Origin: Bradyrhizobium aeschynomenes
GTDB taxonomy: Bacteria > Pseudomonadota > Alphaproteobacteria > Rhizobiales > Xanthobacteraceae
Direction: 5' to 3'
Assembly (NCBI RefSeq): GCF_013178945.1
Contig: NZ_JABFDM010000016.1
Location: 1 to 64,000 of the forward strand
DNA length: 64,000 nucleotides
The notes below the pieces were generated by a model. That model made no database searches. It was given only the letters and a program-made list of their open reading frames with translations, and was not told the DNA's origin. Both the position numbers and the translations under genes were made by a program. Positions 45,507-53,658 of this stretch are shown in pieces (positions within the stretch are counted from its first letter, which is position 1; every line of letters begins with the position of its first letter).

Positions 45507-47180
45507 TCAGGCGATGGCGAAGCGCAGTCCGGCGCGGGCGCGGCCGCCGGAGATCGCGATCGGCGTGCCGTCGGCGCGCCAGCACGCCGCACCCGTCAGC
45601 GTGCCGTCATCGCCGAACGCGATCGCGTTCATGCCGCCGGCGACGACCGGCTCGCGCTTGATCTCGTGGCCGCGTGCCGCGAGCTCCCTCGCCACATCGT
45701 CGGGGAAGGCCGGCTCCAGTTCGAGCACGCCGCCCTGCGTCCACAGCCGCGGCGCCTCCACCGCCTCCTGGAGGGACATGCCGTGGTCGATCAGGTTGAC
45801 CAGCGCCTGAAACGCCGAGGGGAAGATGCGCAGGCCGCCAGGAAGACCAAGCGCATAACGCAGCTTGCCGTCGCGCAGCGCCATCATCGGCGCCATCGAG
45901 GTGAAGACGCGCTTGCCGGGCGCAATCGACAGCGCGCGGCCTGGATGCGGATCGAAATTGTACATGTAGTTGTTGGCGGTCATGCCGGTGCCCGGGATCT
46001 GCACACAGGCGCCGAACAGGCCGTTGATGGTCTGGGTCGCGGCGATGACGTTGCCCTCGGCATCGGCCACCGTGACATGCGTGGTGTTGGCGGATTCGGT
46101 CGGCGACAGTCCGGGGGTGAAGCTCTGGGCGCGGGCCATATCGATCTGCGCACGCCGCTCGGCGGCGTAGGCCTTCGACGTCAGGCGGTCGACCGGCACG
46201 TCGACGAAGGCCGGATCGGCGGTCGCGACCGCGCGATCGGCGAAGGCGATCTTCAGGGCCTCGGCGAGCAGATGCGTTCCGTCGGCCGAGCCGAAGCCGA
46301 GCGCGCCGACGTCGAATCCCTCGAGGATGTTGAGCATCTGCGCGATGTGCACGCCGGACGAGGAGGGCGGCGGCGGGCCGAGGATTTCATAACCGCGATA
46401 GGAGCCGCGAATGGGCTCCCGTTCGATCACGCGGTAGGCTTTGAGGTCTGCGAGATCGATCAGACCGCCTTGGCCGGTCATGTAGTTGGCGAGCGCGGTC
46501 CCGAGCGGTCCATCATAGAGCGCATCCGGTCCGTGCCCGGCGATCAGCCGCAGCGTCGCGGCGTAGTCGCTCTGGATCACGTGCGTGCCGGCTTTGACTG
46601 CCTCGCCGCCCGGCAGGAACAGCGCCGACAGATTCGGATCGCGGGTGAGATCGCTCGCGACCTGCCGGACGCAGTCGTTGAGATAGGCGCTTGCGACGAA
46701 GCCATGCTCGGCGAGCCGGATCGCGGGCGCCATCACCTCGTGCAGCGGCAGCCGGCCGAATCGCGCCAGTGCCTCGCACCAGCCTTTCAGCGCGCCCGGC
46801 ACCGCGACGGCCAACGCGCCGACCGCGTTGCGGCGGTCGCGCGTCTCGCGGGCCAGCGCGATCTCGTCCGACACCGGATCATACATGTCGGCGCTGGCGC
46901 GCCGCGGCGCGGTGCTGAGGCCGTCGAGCACGATGTGGCGGCCGTCGGCGAGCCGGATATGCGACAGGCCGCCGCCGAGCAGGCCGACCATCATCGGCTC
47001 GACCACGGTGAGCGCGAACAGGGCTGCGATCGCGGCATCGATCGCATTGCCGTCGCGCATCAGCATCTCGGCGCCGGCGCTGGAAGCCAGCGGATGGTTG
47101 GTGACCACCATGCCGCGCGCGCCGGTCGCTGGCTGCTTTTCGCAGGTGAAGTCGGCGATGCGGTGGCTGGACGAAGCCAT
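45507..47180 (-). CDS. gamma-glutamyltransferase family protein
   Basis: A 557-residue Ntn-hydrolase. The autoprocessing site and nucleophile Thr are in TESANTTHVTVAD (the Thr of TTH), about residue 370. Other marks: GMVVTNHPLASSAGAEML, DAIDAAIAA-type DGNAIDAAIAA and GLPGGLRIFP. No evident signal peptide, so cytoplasmic; many such cytoplasmic members act as acylases or amidohydrolases rather than glutathione transferases. Start 47180 has GGAG. Convergent with the oxidoreductase, divergent from the amidohydrolase. Confidence 0.88.
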   Translation of the reverse strand: MASSSHRIADFTCEKQPATGARGMVVTNHPLASSAGAEMLMRDGNAIDAAIAALFALTVVEPMMVGLLGGGLSHIRLADGRHIVLDGLSTAPRRASADMYDPVSDEIALARETRDRRNAVGALAVAVPGALKGWCEALARFGRLPLHEVMAPAIRLAEHGFVASAYLNDCVRQVASDLTRDPNLSALFLPGGEAVKAGTHVIQSDYAATLRLIAGHGPDALYDGPLGTALANYMTGQGGLIDLADLKAYRVIEREPIRGSYRGYEILGPPPPSSSGVHIAQMLNILEGFDVGALGFGSADGTHLLAEALKIAFADRAVATADPAFVDVPVDRLTSKAYAAERRAQIDMARAQSFTPGLSPTESANTTHVTVADAEGNVIAATQTINGLFGACVQIPGTGMTANNYMYNFDPHPGRALSIAPGKRVFTSMAPMMALRDGKLRYALGLPGGLRIFPSAFQALVNLIDHGMSLQEAVEAPRLWTQGGVLELEPAFPDDVARELAARGHEIKREPVVAGGMNAIAFGDDGTLTGAACWRADGTPIAISGGRARAGLRFAIA

Positions 47181-47370
47181 TCGGTGTCTCCTCTGTCGCA
47201 CTCGATCCTGACCGATCCGTTGCGTCAGGGGAAGAGCGTCGCCGCAGGGACGAACTGATAGGTGCGCGACGCATGGCTCGGCGCGTATCGATCTCTCCCG
47301 CCGCGTTCTCATCGCCGCGCATCCGTGTTAGGGCTTCCGGCAGTTCCACTTCGCGAGCCCAGCTGATTTC

Positions 47371-48864
47371 ATGCCTCAATACGATCTGATCATTCGCGGC
47401 GGGCGTGTGCTCGACCCGGAAACGAACCTCGACACGACGGCGGACGTCGCCATCAAGGATGGCGCGGTCGCCGCGGTCGGCGACGTCGGCAGTGCGGCCG
47501 ATCGGGTGATCGACGCGGCGGGCCTCGTGGTCGTGCCCGGCTTCATCGATCTGCACGCGCATGGCCAGTCGCTGCCGGCGGACCGCATGCAGGCGTTCGA
47601 CGGCGTCACCACGACGCTGGAGCTCGAGGTCGGCGTGATGCCGGTGGCGCGCTGGTATGATGAACAGGCGGCGATCGGCCGTACGCTCAACTACGGCGCG
47701 GCAGCGGGCTGGGTGTTCGCGCGCATCGCGACGATGACGACGCAGCAGACCGCCTCGACCATCGGCGGCATGGGCGAGGCGATGCGCGACAAACGCTGGG
47801 TCGAGGAGGTCGCGACACCGGCCGAGACCGCGGAGATCGTCGAGCGCACCAAGCAGGCCCTCGACCAGGGCGGCCTCGGCATCGCCTTCCCGAACGCCTA
47901 CGCGCCGGGGACCGGCATGAAGGAGCTGTCCGAGCTGTGCAGCCTCGCGGCGAAGCAGGACGTACCGACCTACACTCACATCGCCTACATGTCGAATGTC
48001 GACCCGCGCAGCTCGGTCGATGCCTATACGCGGCTGATCGGCCTGGCCGGCTCGACCGGCGCGCACATGCACATCTGTCACTTCAACAGCACCAGCCTGC
48101 AGGACGTCGAGCGCTGCGCCGAGCTGGTGCAGACCGCGCAGAGGCAGGGCCTCAAGGTCACGACGGAGGCCTATCCCTACGGCACCGGCTCGACGGTGGT
48201 CGGCGCCGGCTTCTTCGCCGATCCCGCCTTCTGCCAGCGCATGGGCACCGGCTATGACGCGATCGAGATGGTGGCCGAGCGGCATCGTCTGGGCAGCCGC
48301 GACGAGCTGTTGCAACGGCAGCAGGAGGATCCCGGCGCGCTGGTGCTGATCCATTTCCTCGACGTCGCCGTGAACCAGCGCCACCGTGATCTGCTCGACG
48401 TCTCCGTGCTGTTCCCGGGCGGCGCCATCGCCTCCGATGCGATGCCGTGGATCCTGGCCAACGGCACCGACTACACCGGCGACGCGTGGCCGCTGCCGGA
48501 CGACGCCGTGTCGCATCCCCGTTCATCGGCGACCTTCACCAAATTCCTGCGCGAATGGGTGCTGGACCGCAAGACGGTGTCGCTGATGGACGGCATCGCC
48601 AAGTGCACGCTGATCCCGGCGCAGATCCTGGAGACCTCGACCCCGGCGATGCGCAAGAAGGGCCGGCTGCAGGCCGGCTGCGACGCCGACATCGCGGTGC
48701 TCGATCTCGAAGGGCTTCGCGACCGCGCCGACTTTCTCAACATGAACCGGGCGTCCGAGGGCGTGAGGCATCTGCTCGTCAACGGTGCGTCCGTCATCAG
48801 CGACGGCGATCTCGTGCGCGATGCGCGGCCGGGACGCGCGGTGCGCCGGCCCGTGCTGTCATGA
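47371..48864 (+). CDS. D-aminoacylase/N-acyl-D-amino-acid deacylase-like amidohydrolase
   Basis: A 497-residue amidohydrolase-superfamily enzyme. Metal ligands are in GFIDLHAHG (HxH), then YTHIAYMS and HMHICHFNS, and the late Asp in GGAIASDAMPWI. The LEVGVMPVARWYDE block fits D-aminoacylase-type members. Overlap (ATGA) with a CobW-like metallochaperone gene suggests that its metal is supplied by that protein. Confidence 0.85.
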   Translation: MPQYDLIIRGGRVLDPETNLDTTADVAIKDGAVAAVGDVGSAADRVIDAAGLVVVPGFIDLHAHGQSLPADRMQAFDGVTTTLELEVGVMPVARWYDEQAAIGRTLNYGAAAGWVFARIATMTTQQTASTIGGMGEAMRDKRWVEEVATPAETAEIVERTKQALDQGGLGIAFPNAYAPGTGMKELSELCSLAAKQDVPTYTHIAYMSNVDPRSSVDAYTRLIGLAGSTGAHMHICHFNSTSLQDVERCAELVQTAQRQGLKVTTEAYPYGTGSTVVGAGFFADPAFCQRMGTGYDAIEMVAERHRLGSRDELLQRQQEDPGALVLIHFLDVAVNQRHRDLLDVSVLFPGGAIASDAMPWILANGTDYTGDAWPLPDDAVSHPRSSATFTKFLREWVLDRKTVSLMDGIAKCTLIPAQILETSTPAMRKKGRLQAGCDADIAVLDLEGLRDRADFLNMNRASEGVRHLLVNGASVISDGDLVRDARPGRAVRRPVLS

Positions 48865-49790
48865 TCGTTCCGGTCCTGCTGGTCGCCGGCGCGCTCGGCG
48901 CCGGCAAGACCACGTTGCTGAACCATCTGCTCGCCAATCCCGACGGCCGGCGCATCGCCGCCATCGTCAACGATTTCGGTGCCGTCGACATCGATGCGCA
49001 GCTGCTCGGCACCGTGACCGAGGAAGTGATCAGCCTGAAGAACGGCTGCATCTGCTGCTCGCTGCAGGGTGACCTGCTGCGCACGCTGTCGTCGGTGATC
49101 AAGCGCGATCCGGCGCCCGATGCCATTGCGATCGAGACGTCGGGCATCTCGGATCCGGCCGAGATCATCCGCAACCTGATGGACCCCGTCATCTTCAAAG
49201 TCGCGCCGCTCGAGACCGTGGTGACCCTGGTCGATCCACAGCGGCTGCATGACGAGCCGGCGCTGGAGCAGGACGGGCTGTGGCGCTCGCAGCTGCGCGC
49301 CGCCGACTTCGTGCTGCTGACGAAAGCGGATCTCATCGCACGCGACGCGCTCGACGAGGTCCGCGCCGTCGTCGGCCGCTACAAGCCGCAATCGGCGATC
49401 TTCGACATTGCGCATGGCGACGTTGCGCCGGACCTGCTGTTCAGCCGCGACCTGCGCGCGCCGCGCACGCTGCCGCCGCGCGCGCCGAGCTCGCCGCTCC
49501 CGTTCGCAACCGTCACCTGGACCTCGCAAGCGCCGCTGTCGCTGGCGCGCTTCCAGCAGGTCATCGGCAGGATCGCGCCCCGCACCTTGCGCATCAAGGG
49601 CGTTCTGCTGTTCACCGAACATCCCACTCAGCCGATCCTGTTCCAGTCGGTGGCGACGCGCGGCACCCTGGCGCCCTCGCCGGTGTCGCCGGCCGACGGG
49701 CTCACGGCGCAGCTCGTGCTGATCGGTCGCGAGGGTGAGTTCGATGCGGACGAGCTGGGCGCTCTCCTGCGAGGTGTGGAGGAGCCGTAG
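48861..49790 (+). CDS. CobW/COG0523 GTP-dependent metal chaperone
   Basis: A 309-residue G3E GTPase. Walker A AGALGAGKTTLLNHLL, the zinc-thiolate motif GCICCSL (CxCC), ETSGISDPAEI, and NKAD-like LTKADL. The C-terminal domain begins near 210. COG0523 proteins insert zinc or cobalt into partner enzymes. The 4-bp overlap with the amidohydrolase makes that enzyme the likely client. Confidence 0.88.
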   Translation: MIVPVLLVAGALGAGKTTLLNHLLANPDGRRIAAIVNDFGAVDIDAQLLGTVTEEVISLKNGCICCSLQGDLLRTLSSVIKRDPAPDAIAIETSGISDPAEIIRNLMDPVIFKVAPLETVVTLVDPQRLHDEPALEQDGLWRSQLRAADFVLLTKADLIARDALDEVRAVVGRYKPQSAIFDIAHGDVAPDLLFSRDLRAPRTLPPRAPSSPLPFATVTWTSQAPLSLARFQQVIGRIAPRTLRIKGVLLFTEHPTQPILFQSVATRGTLAPSPVSPADGLTAQLVLIGREGEFDADELGALLRGVEEP

Positions 49791-49813
49791 ATCCGCGTGA
49801 GAGATGGTCGTGC

Positions 49814-50950
49814 TCAGCCCGCCTGGCGCAGCGTCGTTGCGCCGGCCTCGGCCCAGGTGCATCCGCCGCCGCCGGCGCGTTTGGCCACGTAGAGCGCATC
49901 GTCGACCCGCCGCAGCAGCTCGTCGACCGCCTCATCGGTCAGCGGCTGATCGCTGACGAGCAGACCGGCACTGGCGCCGATCAGCACCGGGATATCGGAA
50001 AGCAGGAACGGCATCGACAGCGCGCGGACGGCCTCGCGCGCGAGCTCCAGCGCGTCGTCGCGTCCCTGTGCGCCGCCGGCCACCGGCCGCAGCAGCATGA
50101 ACTCGTCGCCGCCGAAACGTGCGGCAAGGCCACCCGATCCGACGCAGTCCGATAGCCGGATCGCGACCTGACGCAGCAGCTCGTCGCCGGCATGATGGCC
50201 GTGCCGATCATTGACGGGTTTGAAGCCGTCGAGATCGATGGCAACGATGGCTACGCTGCCAGTCGTCCGTTCGAGCGCGGCGAGAAACGCCGCGCGGTTC
50301 GGCAGCCCGGTCAGGAAATCGTGGTTGGCCTGCCGCGCCAGCGCGTGCTTGGCTTCCAGCCGCTCGATGAAGGCGGTGCTGAGATGGCGCGACGCCTCGC
50401 GGATCGAGAACCAGAACAGCACGAGCATCGCCGCGCCGAGCTGATAGGGCAGTTCGGGACGCATCAGCCCGGCGATCAGCGTGGGTGCGAACAGCACGGC
50501 CGTCGTCGTCAGGACGACCCACGGGCGGATCGCCGCGCGGGACACCATGCCCACGCAATAGGACATCGACAGACCGAAGGCGATCCACGCGCCGGGCGCG
50601 TCGTTCAGCTGAAAGGCGCGGAAGGTCAGGGCGCCGAGCGCAAGGCCGAACGCCGCGGCGCCGGCCGCATAGACCTTCTCCCACAGAATCACGTCGGGGT
50701 CGGACAGGCGCCCGCCATGCTGCTTGTAGCGGAGCAGGCTGACCACGCGACCGATCGCATTGACGATGATCGCGAACGTGATCGCGATATAGCCGGGGTC
50801 GCGATGCATGACCGCGAGCGTCACCGACCCGGTGATCGCGGCCGCGTTGATCGACATCACCTGCGGCAGGGACGTGTAGAGGAGATCGACGAGCTCGCGC
50901 CGGATCGCCGGATTCGGATGAATGAATTTTGCGAGCAGCCCATGTCCCAT
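49814..50950 (-). CDS. membrane diguanylate cyclase (GGDEF), paralogue B
   Basis: A 378-residue protein with the same plan as the GGDEF protein at 41273-42406: about six membrane segments, then RQANHDFLTGLPNRAAFLAA, DLDGFKPVNDRHGHH and ARFGGDEFMLL. The I-site is again missing (GSGG). The first ~30 residues (LVDLLYTSLP) also match paralogue A (LAHLLYSSMP). Active c-di-GMP synthesis is likely. ATG 50950 chosen by alignment with the paralogue. Confidence 0.9.
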   Translation of the reverse strand: MGHGLLAKFIHPNPAIRRELVDLLYTSLPQVMSINAAAITGSVTLAVMHRDPGYIAITFAIIVNAIGRVVSLLRYKQHGGRLSDPDVILWEKVYAAGAAAFGLALGALTFRAFQLNDAPGAWIAFGLSMSYCVGMVSRAAIRPWVVLTTTAVLFAPTLIAGLMRPELPYQLGAAMLVLFWFSIREASRHLSTAFIERLEAKHALARQANHDFLTGLPNRAAFLAALERTTGSVAIVAIDLDGFKPVNDRHGHHAGDELLRQVAIRLSDCVGSGGLAARFGGDEFMLLRPVAGGAQGRDDALELAREAVRALSMPFLLSDIPVLIGASAGLLVSDQPLTDEAVDELLRRVDDALYVAKRAGGGGCTWAEAGATTLRQAG

Positions 50951-51056
50951 GGCGCCACCATGAGACAGCTTTCCTAACAGTTGATGGCCGCGGCCGCTCT
51001 CCGCGCCGCAGGTTCGCAATTACCTTAAATCTTCGTCAATGCGTCTTCGGTCCGGT

Positions 51057-52136
51057 TCACGGAGCGCGGCTGGGGTCGCTCGTCGCATAGATCGGCGTCG
51101 CCGTCGACATCCGCGGCGACATCGTCGCCGCGGCTGCCACTCTCGGCGTTTCTGCCTTCGGCGCGTCCGCCTTGATGTCGGCCTTGACGTCGGCCCGCAT
51201 GTCGGGCTTGGGCGGGTCGAGCTTCAGGGGGCGCAGCGGCTGGCGCTTGGCCATCGCGTCCAGGACGGCGCGGTTGGTCTTCTCGATCCGCTTGGCCGCG
51301 GCCACATCGGCGAAGGCGCGGTCGAACTTGCGCATGCGGTAGAACACGATGCCGCGATCGATGTAGGCGTCGTAGTAGCGCGGATCGAGCTGAATCGCGG
51401 CGTCGAGGTCAGCCAGGGCGGCGTTCAAATCCCCCTTCTGGAACGACGCCATGCCGCGGTCGCGATAGCCCCGGGCCTCGTTGGACGTCGTGCCGCCGGG
51501 CAGGGTTGCGTCCGAGACGCAGGCGGCAGTCGTTGCCTGGCCGCAGGACGCATGCTCCTGCTCGGCTGAAGAGACCGCGTCGACCTTGCTGACCCGGATT
51601 GGCAGCGGCTCGGCTGGGGTGGCGGCACTGCCGGTGGTGACGCCGGCCGCCGGCTCGCTGCCGGCATTCGCAGCCGCCTCGCCTACCGTCGGCGCGACGG
51701 ACGCGCTTTCGATCGGGTTGGCGGGCACCTCGTGCGGCTTGACCTTGTTGGTCGCGACCACGATCGGCTCGAGGGGCGCGACGGACGCCGCCGACATATG
51801 GGTGAAGAGCAGATAGCCTGTCAGCGCCATAGCGGAGGCGCCGGCGAGCGCCATCACGCCGGAGGCCACCTTGTGCACCCTGGCTGCGACGGCCAGCTTG
51901 GACTCCTGCCGATGTTCGTCCCGCGCGGCACCGAGCAGACGATCGTAGGCCGTGCGCTGCTCCTTGTCGCCGAGAATGTCGTTGGCGCGGATGATCTGTC
52001 GAAACCGCAGTGCGGCGTCGGGATCTCCGGGATTGATGTCGGGATGGCTCTCTTTGACCGCCTTGCGGAAGGCCGCCCGGATGTCCTCAGCGTCATCGTC
52101 CGGAAGAGCTCCGAGTAAATCGTAAAGCGTCTTCAT
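51057..52136 (-). CDS. J-domain membrane protein with TPR region
   Basis: A 359-residue protein. Residues 1-70 are a J domain with HPDINPGD (HPD motif) and AYDRLLGAA. A membrane segment (GVMALAGASAMALTGYLLF) follows at about 95-113, then a low-complexity Ala/Thr/Val linker, then TPR-like helices (ARGYRDRGMASFQKGDLNAA, YYDAYIDRGIVFYRMRKFDR) and a Lys/Asp/Pro-rich tail. The J domain is cytoplasmic, the TPR part likely periplasmic. Client unknown. Confidence 0.8.
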   Translation of the reverse strand: MKTLYDLLGALPDDDAEDIRAAFRKAVKESHPDINPGDPDAALRFRQIIRANDILGDKEQRTAYDRLLGAARDEHRQESKLAVAARVHKVASGVMALAGASAMALTGYLLFTHMSAASVAPLEPIVVATNKVKPHEVPANPIESASVAPTVGEAAANAGSEPAAGVTTGSAATPAEPLPIRVSKVDAVSSAEQEHASCGQATTAACVSDATLPGGTTSNEARGYRDRGMASFQKGDLNAALADLDAAIQLDPRYYDAYIDRGIVFYRMRKFDRAFADVAAAKRIEKTNRAVLDAMAKRQPLRPLKLDPPKPDMRADVKADIKADAPKAETPRVAAAATMSPRMSTATPIYATSDPSRAP

Positions 52137-52537
52137 GGTCGCACTCGCTGCAGGCTTCCCTCGTCTCCGATCGAAATTCCTACGGCGAATTTACGCTGGA
52201 GCACTCGAACTAACTGTTTCCGCTTGGCATGATGATCGGTCAATCCGGCGGAAAAATGACTGAAAATGGCGAACTCGGCAGCCATTTCTGCCGAGTTCGG
52301 AACCATCGTGCGCGTACATCCGCGTCGTGATGAGCGCAATCGGAGATTGAATCGCGCCACTCGGATCGGCTCCCCGACCTCCGCGACGCTCCTGCCGAAG
52401 AGAGGGTTTGAAGCCGGATTCAACGGCGGGCCGGCTGACCGGCCGTCATCCGCCGGAGGCGCATCGGGCTTCCCCGCGCGGCGTGTGGGCAGGCGGTCTG
52501 CTTGCCGAAGCGGCGGCCCGGCCGCTATACCGGCTGC
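52137..52537. other. divergent intergenic region
   Basis: Between the divergent J-domain and aldolase genes. No gene is seen; it holds the hairpin below and presumably both promoters. Confidence 0.45.
52271..52298. promoter_or_regulatory. 10-bp-arm palindrome in a divergent promoter region
   Basis: GAACTCGGCA (52271-52280) is perfectly complementary to TGCCGAGTTC (52289-52298) around an 8-base spacer. Being far from any upstream stop on the plus strand, it is more likely a binding site than a terminator, but a hairpin role cannot be excluded. Confidence 0.45.
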
Positions 52538-53413
52538 ATGACCGAATTTCATGGCGTCTTTCCCTATCTCGCGTCTCCGATCAATGCCGAGGGCACAATC
52601 CGCACCGACGTGCTCGGGCGGCTCTGCGATGACCTGATCCATGCCGGCGTGCACGGGCTGACGCCGCTCGGCTCGACCGGCGAGTTCGCCTATCTCGACC
52701 GCGCCCAGCGCATGGCGGTGGTGGAGGCGACCATCGAGGCAGCCCAGGGGCGCGTTCCCGTCATCGCCGGCGTGGCTTCGACCGCGATCGCCGATGCGGT
52801 GGCGCAGGCCAAGGCCTACCAGAAGCGCGGCGCGACCGGGATTCTGGCCGTGCTGGAAGCCTATTTCCCGGTCAGCGATGCCGGCATCGAAGCCTATTTC
52901 CGCGCGATCGCGGATGCCGTCGATGTGCCCGTGGTGATCTACACCAATCCGCAATTCCAGCGCTCGGACCTGTCGCTCGACGTGATCGCCCGGCTCGCCG
53001 AGCACCCGCGCATCAACTACATCAAGGATGCCTCGACCAACACCGGACGCCTGCTGTCGATCATCAATCGCTGCGGTGACGCCATCAAGGTGTTCGCGGC
53101 CTCCTCCCACATTCCGGCAGCCGTGATGCTGATCGGCGGCAAGGGCTGGATGGCGGGGCCGGCCTGCATCATCCCGCGCCAGAGCGTGGAACTCTACAAT
53201 CTCTGCAAGGCGTCGTGCTGGGACGATGCGCTCGCGCTGCAGAAGAGGCTGTGGCGCATCAACGAGGCCTTCGCCCGCTTCAACCTCGCCGCCTGCATCA
53301 AGGCGGGCCTGTCGATTCAGGGTTACGACGTCGGTGACCCCGTGCCGCCGCAGGCTGCCCTGACATCAGAGCAGCGCAAGGTCGTCGAAGAGGTGCTGCT
53401 CAGCCTGGGGTGA
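52538..53413 (+). CDS. DapA-family aldolase/lyase (dihydrodipicolinate synthase-like)
   Basis: A 291-residue TIM-barrel class I aldolase-type protein. Schiff-base Lys in INYIKDAS, Tyr in VVIYTNPQ, and GSTGEF substrate loop (LTPLGSTGEFAYL). Not the housekeeping dapA: it stands alone and the last third differs, so a keto-acid aldolase or dehydratase is likelier. A strong upstream signal is absent; the ATG at 52538 gives the normal family start. Confidence 0.85.
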   Translation: MTEFHGVFPYLASPINAEGTIRTDVLGRLCDDLIHAGVHGLTPLGSTGEFAYLDRAQRMAVVEATIEAAQGRVPVIAGVASTAIADAVAQAKAYQKRGATGILAVLEAYFPVSDAGIEAYFRAIADAVDVPVVIYTNPQFQRSDLSLDVIARLAEHPRINYIKDASTNTGRLLSIINRCGDAIKVFAASSHIPAAVMLIGGKGWMAGPACIIPRQSVELYNLCKASCWDDALALQKRLWRINEAFARFNLAACIKAGLSIQGYDVGDPVPPQAALTSEQRKVVEEVLLSLG

Positions 53414-53441
53414 CACTCAGATGACGGCCCCGCTCTCTCCG

Positions 53442-53587
53442 CCGTCATTCCGGGGCAGCCCGAAGGGCTGAGCCCGGAATCCATACGCCGTGTCCTTCTT
53501 GGGGTACGTCGGGAGAGGCCGAGCCTTCAGACTCCCGTTCGTGGTTATGGATTCCGGGCTCGCGCTGCGCGCGCCCCGGAATGACGG
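53442..53587. repeat. nested inverted-repeat element
   Basis: Outer arms CCGTCATTCCGGGGC (53442-53456) and its exact complement (53573-53587); inner arms GAGCCCGGAATCCATA (53470-53485) and its exact complement (53546-53561). This element type (CATTCCGGGG...GGAATCCAT) is frequent in rhizobial intergenic DNA. It lies between the aldolase and the molybdoenzyme gene. Confidence 0.8.
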
Positions 53588-53658
53588 CGGTGGTTGTGTC
53601 GGGCGGCAAATCCGCTAAAATCCCATGCAATTACATTGAACTGGCCAAGGATTCTCGA

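Noticed and set aside
45387..47258. A 623-codon open frame on the plus strand
   Set aside because: Antisense to the gamma-glutamyltransferase gene, low-complexity, no domain.
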